Positions 40,201-51,052 of a stretch of 64,000 nucleotides of DNA are shown here, piece by piece (position 1 is the stretch's first letter; each line of letters begins with the position of its first letter). Below the pieces are notes generated by a model that was not told the DNA's origin, did not search any database, and saw only the letters and a list, made by a program, of their open reading frames with translations. Source of the DNA: Strigops habroptila (Eukaryota; Chordata; Aves; Psittaciformes; Psittacidae); assembly GCF_004027225.2 (NCBI RefSeq), contig NC_044279.2, positions 49,004,744 through 49,068,743 on the forward strand. Direction: 5' to 3'. The translations under genes were made by a program, and so were the position numbers.

Positions 40201-43200
40201 CCGAGTAATGTCTGTCATACTTGAAAATCCACATGACCTGTGGTACCCTCCTTCCTGAGCCTGCTCACCACAGAGTCCTGGCAATGGCATGTGACAGCCC
40301 ATGGTGTAAGCAGTTGTTAACTGAGACCCCGGTACCAATTGCTGTATATGGGAGAGTATATTTCTGGCCTGGTGGGAAGCTAGCAGGTACCAGAATGCAT
40401 GGCATGCTGGTTACTAGGGGGACCTACTCCTTATCCTCTTATCTTCTGTCTTCTCTTTACATATTTTAAACTCTGGACAAACTGATGCCCCAGTTCAGTA
40501 GAGCACTGAGGGACTTGCCCTACACATGAAACACGTACTTACTTTATGAGCATGCACTCAAATTCCATTAAGTGCTGTGCTAAATAGGACTGATTTGATA
40601 ATTGGCATCAAGCTCACTGGTGAGATTAACTCATTATGCCAAATTCTTTGTTCAAAACTGTCACATCACTTTCATGTTCTTTTTTTGAAAGATAAAAGTT
40701 ACTCTGGATACAGAATAATTGATGTGATTCTCCCTTTGAGTGGAGATTTGCATGTGCTTTAACTCTACCCCTCCAACTGTGCTTTAGAAGTGCTGGGAGC
40801 ATTCGTAGCCATCCTGGTGCACCATGGCACTGGAAGCAGCCACCTCCAAGTTGGGAAAAGCTTTGGATTCTTAGTTCTTGCCATTTCGGTTCTTTTCAAG
40901 CAATGAGCTGTGCTCTCCGCTGTCCTTGTGGGTACCCAAACCAGTTCCTTCAAACTTCTTCCATTTTGAGCAGGCACCATCAGAGGAGTAAACTTCAAAG
41001 GCTGGCAGCGGCTCTTTTGGCTCCACGCACAAATGCATTAATGCTTCAAAAGCTGCAGCCAGTTCAGGCAGCTGCTGCCCTTCAAAGCTAAAAGAGTTCT
41101 GAAGGAGACAAGGCTGTGTTTACAGACATGGGGTACCCGTGTGGTATTTTGTACGGTCGCATGAGCGTAGTTCAAATAAACAATAACTGTGCTTCTCCTT
41201 GAGCAAATCACAATAGAAATCAATATGAAGGAACATGAAGTGTGCAGGTATCCAGTACTGACCACTGTGGGGACAGGGTGCAGGCCTGGATGGGCAGCTG
41301 CTGCGGGCCAGTACTGGGCATGCTGTATGTCTGAACTCGTGGAAAAAGAGCCAGCTGGAGAAGTGTAAGACTTCAGGGGTTGTGACTGCTGTATGGAGCT
41401 GTGACTCCTGAGGTATGCATCATAGGGTGTTCTTTTGTCTTGCAGACCCCAAATGGATTATTGCTGACCCCGAGCCCGCTGCTGTCTAGCATTCATTTCT
41501 GGAGCAGCCTCAGTCCTGTTGCTCCTCTGAGTCCTGCCAGGCTGCAGGGACCAAACACTCTGTTCCAGGTAGGTCTTGCCGATGCACAGGTTTCGTTTCT
41601 GAAAGTGCATATGTGGAAGAGACACCAGGGCAACATCGCACATCGGTCTGGAGCTTTGGAAAGAGTTAAAGAAAATACAGGAGTTAATAGGCACTTTGGA
41701 AGAGAGGCCTTCTTACTTGTACGCCTTTAAGCCCTTGGTACCACAGTCAGAACCTACAGGGTAGTCTCTATCATAGTGAGCACACATGTACCGTAAGAAG
41801 GAAACAGAAATAGATGCCAGACTCCAGTAAGAGCTCTCAGAGCTTCAGGAAGAGAGTGCAGACCAGCCAGAGACCAGCCAGGAGAGTGGTAGAACATGGA
41901 CTCTGGGAAAACCAAGACCAGACTGGGGTCTCACACAGTAAGGTGGATGTAAGTTAACCCTTCTGCCTGACTGAGCTACCTCTCACTCAAAAAGACAGGA
42001 GATGATAGCTGCATTTACAATAATGGCACTCTGAACCTGAAGGCTCCATTTTCAATCCTTCTGCAAATTTTCCCTGAGTCCTCAACCAAGGTACTTCATA
42101 CCTCTGAGCATGACCTCTCCATATGTAACAGGGGAAAAGCAGCATTGCCCCCTCTCTCTCATGGGTATTGGGAGAGTAAAAATGTCACAAGTTACGTAGA
42201 GATGTAGTAAATACAGAAGTTATGAAGTAAACCGCAATGGCCACAGCATGCAGCTGCAGCATTCGCTCGAGGCTTAGGAAGAGGGTGGCGGGGATGGTAT
42301 TAGCAGCTCCAGCTGCTGCAGAACAGTTGATTAAGTAATTCACAGAAGGAATTATGCTGATCAGCTGGTTGACAAGAAGCACGAGAAGCTGATGGCCATC
42401 CAAACAGCTGAAGAATGCAGGCTCACCTCTGGAATGAACTCTCTGACCACTGTGGAGGACCAACACTAACAGGGGAGGGGGCTAGGCAGGGACCCTGGGT
42501 TGGTCTCTCAACCTTCAGGGAGTCTCGACTGCCTAACTGCGGGGCTGGCGTTGGGCAGTCAGACTCATGTGCTCTGCTCAGGTGCGGTCCTCACTGGGGC
42601 AGTAAGTCTTTCTACCTCCAGTGGAACAGCTGAGCACGGAGCCCTAGGGCTCCTTGTTTGTGTTTCAGATAAACTCATTTATCCCTACTGGGCCTTAGTT
42701 TTGCACACATGGTTAAAAACAACCAGGCATTTCATTCAGAAGGGAAATGTCTGCACCATGGCCTGGAATGAGCTTGTACGTACATACACTGGCCACCCTC
42801 TGTGGGAACTGCAGAGTGGCCCTGGCTTTCTGCCTTCTGAGACACCCAAAGGGCCTTATCAGTGATGCTTGATTCAGGCAAAAGACACAATCACAAGTTT
42901 TGTGCATGAATAGAGCACGAAGCTTTGTTTTAACAGCAGGTGGGAAAGGACAAGCACAGCTGAGTGTAGCCAAGCCCACAAGAACTGCTGGGTCAGCCCA
43001 TGTAGGACAGAGCTCTCCCCATGCTGCCTGCGCAAGCCAGCCTGTGCTCCATGCACCTCATCACAGAATGGAGGAAAGAGCTGGAGCTGTCTCACAAGTT
43101 GCTTTTACCTGGTCATTCGCACCAGGAGCTGAAAGAACATTTGGTGGTGGGTGAAGGAGTCAAAATCACACCAGGAGCCAGAGGTGAGGGCAGCTCTGCA

Positions 43201-45451
43201 GTGCCTGCCTGCCTCTGCACCCTTGCCTGCTGGCGTGCATGGAGCACAGGGTGGGTTCCTGTATTTCTTTTTCTTTCAGGTGTGTGCTGCTTTTCACAAC
43301 AGCACTGTGCTTGGCACTGCCTACAGTTCTTTAGCACTGTAGTCTTTGTGTAGTACAAGGACCAGGATGGGAGCCATCTGTGTCCATGGTCCTGCTAAAC
43401 TCAGAATATGCCTATGGGAAAGTACAGTCCCTCCTTTAATGAACCAGGAGGAGCCTGTTCTGTCCAACTCTGTGCATACTCCCTCACAGAGCACATAGAG
43501 GCTTATTAACCAGTAAAAACTCTCCTTCAGTGTTTTCAAGATGAAAGCAACTCCCATAAACCTATGCCTGTACACTCACACAGCCTATGTAGAGCATCAC
43601 TGAAATCTGCAGTCTCCTTCCATGCAATTTGCCTTGATATATTGACCTACCTGGAAGGTCTTCCCTCTGAAGCCACACTGCTGTGTAATTAAACTTGTTT
43701 TGGTGTTTTGCCATTAGTTTGAAATTACCATATAACTGGAATTACAAGAGATTTGCACAGAATTGGTTAATTCAAGAAAATGCAGCCAAACTTAAGGATT
43801 GCTGAATTCACTTAAATTAAGTGCTAACTAAATGAAGCATATTTTCTTTGTTACTGCTGAATAGATGGTAGCACTGAGCAGGCACAGTTAAGTCCCAGAT
43901 CCCCACAGAGGTGTATGGAGGTGTACGAATAAAAAGCATCGTCCCAGCTCCAGGGGCTACAGCAGCAAGAAGAACAAGAGCTGGGCTGGGCTGGAGACCA
44001 GGGGAAGGATGATGTTAGCAGCATTTGCATCTCAGACCATGGTGGCAGCATGCCACCTGCCTCGACAGACGCCAGAGATCACACAACCCACGTTCTGTTA
44101 GCTTTAGAAATCACATGAAACACAATGTAATTTACGTATCTGGCTTTAGAAGCCTAGACGAGAACAGCAAGAGCTCATAATCAAGTTCTGTGTTTTAATT
44201 AACCTCGGCAGGAGCAATGGAAACATTTCCTGAGGTTTGGCTTGGTTAAACCAGAGGTACCAGCCAGTCCTGGCCACACCAGGAGTGTGGTGCCAGCCCC
44301 CTGCAGGCCCCTGCACTGCTTGGCATGGTTTTCAACTGAAGGTTGGAAGACAGATATCATTAACTCATATCTTAGTGGAAGAGTAAATCTGTTACAAGCA
44401 GATTACATGCACATGTAGAAGTTGATTACAGCACAGTTGGCCGTTGAAGGACTGATCTGATCAGGGGTAAAACTACAGCAGACACTTGAAGCTGAGAGCG
44501 CTGTTATTCAGCTCTGTCTCTCTCAAGCCAACAGAAACCCAGAGGCAGCTCATGGAGCTGGGCCTTGAGGCCAGATCAGTATCTACTGCTGGGATAATTC
44601 CCACCTCATGCTGCAGCAAGTTTATTCCACCTACTTGCCTTGGTGTTTCTCAGGTCAGATGTTAAGAACTAGTCAATACACATCACTGCAGGCAAGTTGC
44701 AGTCAGGACGCTGACATGAACTAGAAATATACAGCTTCTGTGTTGAATAAGTATTTTTTGCACAGTATTTCAGAAGCAGAAGGTTAATACTAAATGTCAA
44801 TCTGTTCTGCTTCACGTACTGAATGATCTGGTGTAGGTAGTTTATGGTTTCTTAGTGAATACAGGCAGAAACTGTAATTACTTGAGAGTAATTTTCCCCA
44901 TGCTTTGTATTCACAGTTGTGCTTTTTCTGCCCTAAAACTGCACCTTGACTTTAACTTTTGCAAAGCTTTTACCTGCTTAGCTTTTATGAAGGGCAGATG
45001 AAAAGGATGTATTATAATTAATATTTGGTAGACTGAAAAACATTTTTGTAAGCAGAATGGGTGGCAAAGATCTCTCTGTAGTATTCACTTCCCCAGGGTG
45101 ATGATAAATTAGTTATGTGAACTTTTATATAAAATACAGCCAATAACAGATCCCTGTACATTTACAAGTTATTTAGGTTTTGTCCTCTGTTTTACATTCC
45201 TAATGGCTGATGCAGGCATTTGGTACATATCTTAGTGTGTAGGGATCAGAAGTCCTGCAACCATCTGGAGTCAGTTGCTAATGCTAAATCCACGTGCTCT
45301 GGGCTGAATGCTTTGAGATAAAGAGTAATTTTTACCTTTTGGCCTCTTACAGTTTCCAACTCTGCTAAATGGTCACATACCAGTGCCGCTCCCCAGCCTG
45401 GACGGAGCCTCTTCTCCAGTACTGCTTTCTCCAAGCGCCCAGAAATCCTGA
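25012..45451 (+). CDS. ELK3: ELK3 (Net/SAP-2/ERP), ETS-domain ternary complex factor, complete CDS over four exons
   Basis: Joining 25012-25218, 35467-36261, 41446-41568 and 45353-45451 gives 1224 nt: 407 codons plus TGA, the length I know for human ELK3. Every junction is GT-AG and all introns fall between codons. Residues 1 to about 85 are the ETS domain; R61 and R64 in helix 3 are the arginines that read GGA in this subfamily. About 130-155 is the B-box that binds SRF. I161-E164 (IKTE) is a SUMO consensus inside the inhibitory region. PLNLS (273-277) is the CtBP-binding motif. The basic stretch 290-296 is a MAPK docking site. The C-domain has repeated S/T-P sites including S357, and FQFP (374-377) is the ERK docking motif. 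The family represses SRF targets until Ras/MAPK signalling converts it to an activator. The start is the conserved Met-Glu-Ser two bases inside exon 2. Confidence 0.97.
27383..27491 (+). repeat. 29-bp AT-rich tandem repeat, about 3.7 copies
   Basis: Copies start at 27383, 27412, 27441 and 27470, each based on AATGTATTAATTATTGCACT. A palindrome lies at each end: TTTAGTGCACTAAA (27371-27384) and ATTAGTGCACTAAT (27478-27491). Confidence 0.85.
33454..33475 (+). repeat. TAA microsatellite
   Basis: About seven TAA/AAT units in ELK3 intron 2. Confidence 0.85.
35467..36261 (+). CDS. ELK3: ELK3 exon 3 (end of ETS domain, B-box, inhibitory domain, CtBP motif, D-box)
   Basis: The acceptor is TTGCAG (35461-35466) and the donor GTGAGA begins at 36262. 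The exon is 795 nt and encodes residues 70-334. It finishes the ETS domain, then gives the SRF-binding B-box, the IKTE SUMO site, a serine-rich stretch with five consecutive serines (237-241), the PLNLS CtBP site and the basic MAPK docking site. The frame stays open 47 codons past the donor to a TGA at 36403-36405. Confidence 0.97.
37082..37110 (+). terminator. candidate intronic poly(A) site in ELK3 intron 3
   Basis: Two overlapping AATAAA hexamers (37082-37087 and 37086-37091) are followed about 8 nt later by a GTTGTGTGTGTT run (37098-37109). This looks like a hexamer plus GU-rich downstream element. A further AATAAA lies at 37037-37042. Use of this site would extend exon 3 and end the mRNA before the C-domain exons. 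This is inferred from motifs only. Confidence 0.35.
39669..39725 (-). mobile_element. CR1 LINE 3' fragment, reversed, in ELK3 intron 3
   Basis: The plus strand reads ATAGAATCACAGAATAG, then GGTTGGAAAGGACCTTAAAG and a TCATCTAGTTCCA segment, which is the complement of a CR1 tail. Diverged CR1 sequence may continue to about 39800. Confidence 0.85.
41446..41568 (+). CDS. ELK3: ELK3 exon 4 (C-domain with S/T-P phosphosites)
   Basis: The acceptor is TTGCAG ending at 41445 and the donor is GTAGGT from 41569. The exon encodes 41 residues (335-375) with TP at 342, SP at 344, 357 and 363, and an aromatic HFW segment. In ternary complex factors this is the MAPK-responsive transactivation domain. S357 corresponds to the main phosphosite (Elk-1 S383). 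The exon ends after F374-Q375, halfway through the FQFP docking motif. Confidence 0.96.
41569..45352 (+). other. ELK3: ELK3 intron 4
   Basis: The intron is 3.8 kb with GTAGGT and TTACAG ends. It splits the FQFP docking motif between residues 375 and 376. No repeat family, RNA gene or coding exon was recognised. Confidence 0.9.
45353..45451 (+). CDS. ELK3: ELK3 exon 5 (C-terminal 32 residues and stop)
   Basis: The acceptor CTTACAG ends at 45352. The exon encodes residues 376-407, starting with F376-P377 that complete the FQFP motif and ending in Gln-Lys-Ser, then TGA at 45449-45451. The 3'UTR continues in the same exon. Confidence 0.96.
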   Translation, partial: FPTLLNGHIPVPLPSLDGASSPVLLSPSAQKS

Positions 45452-46985
45452 TGACGCCTCATCTCGCCAAGGACTTATTGGTGGATTTAACACTTCATTC
45501 CTTTGGGCTAGTTTTTTTTCTCCTGTGTCATGAGAAGGACATTGTGAAAACCCTCTATTACTTTGGTTTGCACTTTTCATTACATGGATAATCTACTTTT
45601 ATTATGTTAGCATTTTCAAACAGTGTTTATATATAAAAGTATATATAAATCTGTTTTGCATTAAATGAATTATAATTTTTTTATATCATAGCTCTCAAGT
45701 GTTGAACACTTCTGTTGTTGATGAAGTACTTTTCTTAATGGACTGCAACAATGTATCTAATAAGGATGTGAAGCTTCTTTTTAATCCTTTTTCCTGCATA
45801 TTATGCATTGTGCTTGTGTAAACTATAACCGGCTGTGCCTTCTTTTGCATAATGTCATGTAAATGATTTATATATTTTCTAGTATTAAGATAAAAAGTTG
45901 AAAGAAAAAACTAGTATTGAACAGCCCTATGGTAGTATTTCAGTATTTTCTCCACGGATAGGCCATACGATGCAGTGTATTCATGTAACTTTGTATTAAG
46001 TGCTTTCAAATTGTATAAAAATAGCCTTATAATTTTTCTTTGCTGAAATGGAAAACATAACCAACGTTACAGTCACGAGATGCATTGAGGGGTAGCAAAG
46101 CCACATTTCCACGTTTATGCCCAAGTCGTTTTGTTGTGTTGCAACAGGGAGGAACTGGGCTGTGTATTTTCACCAGACATTTCCAGCACTGGAGAATACT
46201 TCTGTAGAAAAGGAGAATTTATTTGGCCTATACTTCTTACGAACTGTCAGCATTACAGCTGGAAAGAGGAGGTAATCTCTGTCTTCCCAGGGAATGAGGA
46301 TCATTCCTGATTGATAGAGAATTTCCAGGTGCTTTGTTCAGTCGTGCCAAGTGCCTTCTACTATTTCCCTGGAAAGATTATTGTAGCTACTAAAGCTCAG
46401 AAGGTTGCATTTCCCCTTCCCCCAAAGCTGGAAAAGTTACAGGACTGTAAATGAATGCCTGGTGCTTGTAAAGAGGCACACTGTACATGTGGGATGTTTA
46501 TGTATAAACATCTGAATTCTGCATTAAAAACCAGCACTGTGTTACTATATACTCGCAACTTGAATTTACTGGGTATGTCCTCTACCTTGAGGTGATGGTT
46601 TAGTCATCTAAATGTCAGGTTAGGATTAGGCTAGACTCCCTGGCACCACAGATTCTAATCTTGGCAGGGCTGATGCAAATCTTCAGTTCTCTGAGGTGGC
46701 TAAATTGGGTTGAACGCAGCTTTACCGTGTACGTTTTCCAGATGAGACCTTCAAAACTCAAACCAGTATCAGAATCCTGTTTGCTGCAGGTCATTAGAGC
46801 TTCTACTTTGCTTTCTGGCCAAGCGGCTGGCCAGCAGTCCGTTCTTTTTGGAATTTACGCAGTGAGTTGTCTGCTGATTTTCTGCTTGGATGCATTTCAG
46901 TGATGATGTGTGTAGTTAATTGTAAAGTGCTTTTGGATCCTTCAACCTGAAAGGTGCTAAATAAACATTTTATTAATGCAGTTCT
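45452..46985 (+). other. ELK3: ELK3 3'UTR with candidate poly(A) signals
   Basis: This follows the ELK3 stop. It is AU-rich, most strongly at 45590-45700 and 45840-46050. AATAAA at 46960-46965, with a T/G-rich stretch 10-35 nt downstream, is the best 3' end and gives a 3'UTR of about 1.5 kb. ATTAAA at 45660-45665 and 46523-46528 are possible upstream alternatives. The true end needs transcript data. Confidence 0.65.
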
Positions 46986-49900
46986 GATGTTGAAAAGCCA
47001 TTTTTGGGGCAGAGTTTATCTGACAAAAGACAGCAGGAATTTTCCTCAGGCTACTGGGTTGCACAACCAAAAATGACTCTTCAGCTTCCCTCACAGTAAT
47101 TAATGGGATAAACCCCTGCCGTATCTGTATGAAGTACCAGTGCTGATAAACAGAGCAATTAGATGCAAGACACAAGGAAAAAGAATGAAGTGCCTGGGAA
47201 GCCATTTGCTCGATTCAGCGTTTTAAGAGCTCCAGCAGGTACCACCCCACGGAGTCAAAACAAGAAGATGAACCTATGCAAAATCTATGAGTGGAGAGAA
47301 ATATTGTACAAAGTCAAATCAGAAAAGATTGGAAGAGAAGGCAGCGTGTAACTGAAGGGATTGACTAGTCCAGTGGAGATAAATCACAAGGGCTCACAGA
47401 TCAAACATTCCTCTTTCAATAGATTCCTCCCAGGTACACAGAATGTTTTCAGTGAATAAGTTGAGAGGCAATTACTCACACTCCGCAGTCAACTCTCGTC
47501 TCATTTTAAAAAGGCATAAATGCCTACTTCAGTAGAGTCTCACCTTGTACACAATTAGCTATACTTGTATATGCCAGTATAGCTAATGGGAGAAGAAGGC
47601 ATAGAGATGAAGTGTTTCTCTCTAGGGTCTAAGAAGTGAGGATAGATACTCATGAAAATTTGGTCTTTGACTTAATAAGAAGTATTGAATAACAACACTG
47701 CAAAACCCCCAGATGAACATGAGAGGAGGGAGCGTGTGACAGAGGTGATGCTTAAAAGCATCCCGATTCTCATGGTTTTGTTTCTTCCAAGGCTCTACTA
47801 TGAGTAAGGCAGATGTTTTTCTTTTCAAAAGGCTCAGCACAGCTCAGCACACCCACATCTCCCCTCCCACCCTCCTGCCCCGTCAGTGACTTCTTCTTTT
47901 AAAGATAGTAGAAAATAGCAATTCTGGGACAAAACCCTATTGCAACAAACTACTGTAAAGGATCCGAAAGAATCCAGTAAAACTTAAGACACCCAGAAAC
48001 AGCAAAGTAAATAGTGTTGTCTTCTCATCTTCAAGAGAGTAAAAATAGCACCAGAATGCATCATTTTCTGCTAGTTGACTTTTCAATTCAAAAAAAATAG
48101 GATGTCAAAATGAAATCTGCCTTCCAAGTGGGTCAATAATGTGGAACAAACATTCTTCCTCCCAGGAAGAATTTATACAGCAAAAGTCCAGCCTCTCAAG
48201 TCTAACGCTTACCTAAAACACTAGATTGTTATGCCTTATGCTTCAAAGAAAATACTCTATTGGTAATTTTCTACTGAATTTTATTAACAGGTATCTTTTT
48301 AACTGTAGAGAAAAATGAAATAAATGTTTTGTAAAATAAATACTGTGAAAGTGTTGGTATTTCTGTGGCATGGAGAGCTCCAGCCAACAGTCCTGGCGAA
48401 CAAAACGGGAGTTACTCTCTCTTCAGTGTTCTTGGTAGTAACTGCAATTTGATGATACTTGAGGGATTTTTTGACATATTTACACTTTATTCATGCTTCA
48501 GCAATACACAGAAGGTTTTCTATATAGGCTGGGTGCACGAACAGGCTATTTCTGCCTTACCTTTACATCGTTTTTTCCAGAAAAGCAAGTATCCACCACT
48601 AGGGTCACAGGAGCTACTGGGTAGCTTTGTCAAGAGATCGCACACATCTTCTGCCCTGACACAGGTGAAGTGGCTCCAGTTCTAAAGAAAACTTTCAAGG
48701 TGGGGAAACCAGTGATGGGTGATAATGAACTCCAGAAAAGGAAAGATTTGACAGGTGTCCATTACATCAACGAACAATTTGATTTGTCTGAGTAAAACTA
48801 GTCTTCTCAGACAGGCACTTGCCAATCTGGAGGTACCCACCAAAGAGATTATGAACCATCAACGAGATATTCTTTTAAAGGGGACATGGTCCTTTAAAAC
48901 GGACTGTGGCATTTCATTTTTACAGAGCAAGTCTGCATTAAGAGGCTGTGTGATGTTGTGCCTACTGGAAGCATCTTCAGAAGCCATCACAACCACGCAA
49001 TGTGTTTAGAAAAGGCACAGTAAGTACAGGTATTCTTTCACATAAGCGAATTGCTGTTCCCTTCTGATCTTGAGACTGTCTCTATATCCTGTAGGATAAA
49101 CAAACACAGGTCATGCAGGTTTAAGCATACCTCTATGGAGTTGTTAAAAAAATACAACTTTTGAAATCCATTTTAGCCCCAAACTGTAACTGCTCTTACT
49201 GATTAACATGTGAGCACTCTGCCTGCACAGGTGTAGTACAAACCTGTTTCTTAAGGGCAAAGAGACTGACAGCATTAGGCAGGAGGAGTGTAAATTTATT
49301 TAAATGAATAAAGGAGAACAAACCTCAGGCAAGGACTCTGGAGCAATGAGCATCACAGCCTGCCATGGATGCAGGGGGTACGCGTAGAAAAACATCCTAG
49401 AAGAGAGGATCTTTCTTGCAAGATTGCCATCAGTTCGTGTTCCCTCTGAAGAAGTGCAAATGGGTAAATGTAACCTTAATGATTCCCAACATGGCTCCAG
49501 GCCAGCTGCCTCCTCTCGCAGAGCAAGGAAAGGGACATGGAATGGGGGTAAAAAAAACCTCTTGGAAAAAAAAAGCCTGGGGTGTGACAGAGGAGGAGCA
49601 GGCAGCACTGGCACTGCCATGCAGGGCCTGGAGGGAGGCGCTTCGCAAGAGCATGTTGTAGTGGGGGTAGGGAAGAGCATTCTCCTCCGTTTGCAATCTG
49701 CAGTGATGGTAATTCCATCAGCAGGAAGATCCCACTGCAATAAATGAAGAAACTTCATAGCTCTCTAGGGAAAAATGCATTTCAACGTATGGCATCTGAG
49801 CTGAACGAGACTCATATTTCATTAGGAGGACCATAAAAGCTATCTGCTCAGGCAGGCCCACTTCTTAAGTGATTTTGGAGGATGCAGCCAGGACAATAAG

Positions 49901-51052
49901 TTAAGCAGTTATTTACAACAGTATGTATGTGCATATGTGTGCACTCACAGTTTAAGTTGGCTCAAAAATGACAGAACTTAAATAAGTTGAGGGATTTTAG
50001 AAAATGTGAAAAGAGTGGAAAATTGTAATGTACACGTTTTTCCACTGACATCAATCTTTTTCTTTCAGTTAACAAGAGAGGCATAGTAGAGCCCACTAAG
50101 AATCATACACATAAGATTAAGAAAAATAGATCTAGAATAGCTAAACTCTCATCCCAGTTTTGACAACACAGATTTTCACTGTGGCCTAGAACAAGAGTGT
50201 GATTTCTGTGCAGCTGAACTCACAGATGAAAAGGCTGCATGGGACGAATTACAAAGCCCATGTTATCTACTTGGCTTTTATAATTGTTAAAATCATCTGA
50301 ACTGTACAGCCAGAGCTTACTTTACCATCCAGTAATTATCTAAACACCTGTACAGTGCTTCCTTTACGTTTTATTAGCTGTACTTGTTATCTCTTAAATT
50401 AGTCTGACATGGATCTTGGGGAGATACCTGGATGTTGCTGACCGAACAGTATAAGCCAAACAGTAGCATTAAATCTCTAAAGGCTCCGCCTCTGAAATGA
50501 CAAAACCAGAAAAATCTGTAGAAAGCAAGTGCTCAAGTTTCTCCCCAGAATCAAGAAATTTCACAGAAAGGTTGCATTTGTTTCAAAGCCAAACTTTACT
50601 ATGGGGAAGAAGGTACCGAAATGTGCTAACAAGGTGCACAAATTATTTCAGCTCTGCCTGTTAGTGACCAGACAAAACGATCACATGTCCGTGACCACAC
50701 ATTCTCACACACAAGGAAAATCCTGATTTTTCTTCAGTGTCTCTATGTGCTATAGCTGTGCATTTCCATACTCTCATTTGGATTTCAAGTCTGACCTTAA
50801 TTCTGGGTATTTCCTGGGTTTATAATACTTGGCTTGGGGATGTTTACAACATACCTTTCATATATTTTGTCCTCAATAACTGAATGTATTCTTAACCTTA
50901 ATTCCACCTTACCATGGCAAAACAGAAACAATGTACCTTTATTACACTGGAAAACCCATGTACAAACAACAGGCAGGCAGCCCACAGAATGCTACCTTGC
51001 AGTGTTTTCAAATGATTTGCAAATACAAAGTATGGTGATTCTTCAACAACTC
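46986..51052. other. intergenic gap between the ELK3 and CDK17 3' ends
   Basis: About 4 kb separates the best poly(A) signals of the convergent genes. Extra AATAAA hexamers on the plus strand (48319-48324, 48335-48340) could extend ELK3. No gene or repeat family was recognised. Confidence 0.65.

Larger units (their letters stand above)
36262..41445 (+). other. ELK3: ELK3 intron 3
   Basis: The intron is 5.2 kb with GTGAGA and TTGCAG ends. The exon 3 frame runs in for 47 codons. Candidate poly(A) signals lie at 37037-37042 and 37082-37091, followed by a GT-rich run. A reversed CR1 fragment lies at 39669-39725. The open frames seen here look like chance. Confidence 0.9.

Noticed and set aside
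39820-40338. 172-codon open frame on the minus strand in ELK3 intron 3
   Set aside because: No recognisable domain or splice context. About one or two open runs of this length are expected by chance in six frames of 64 kb.
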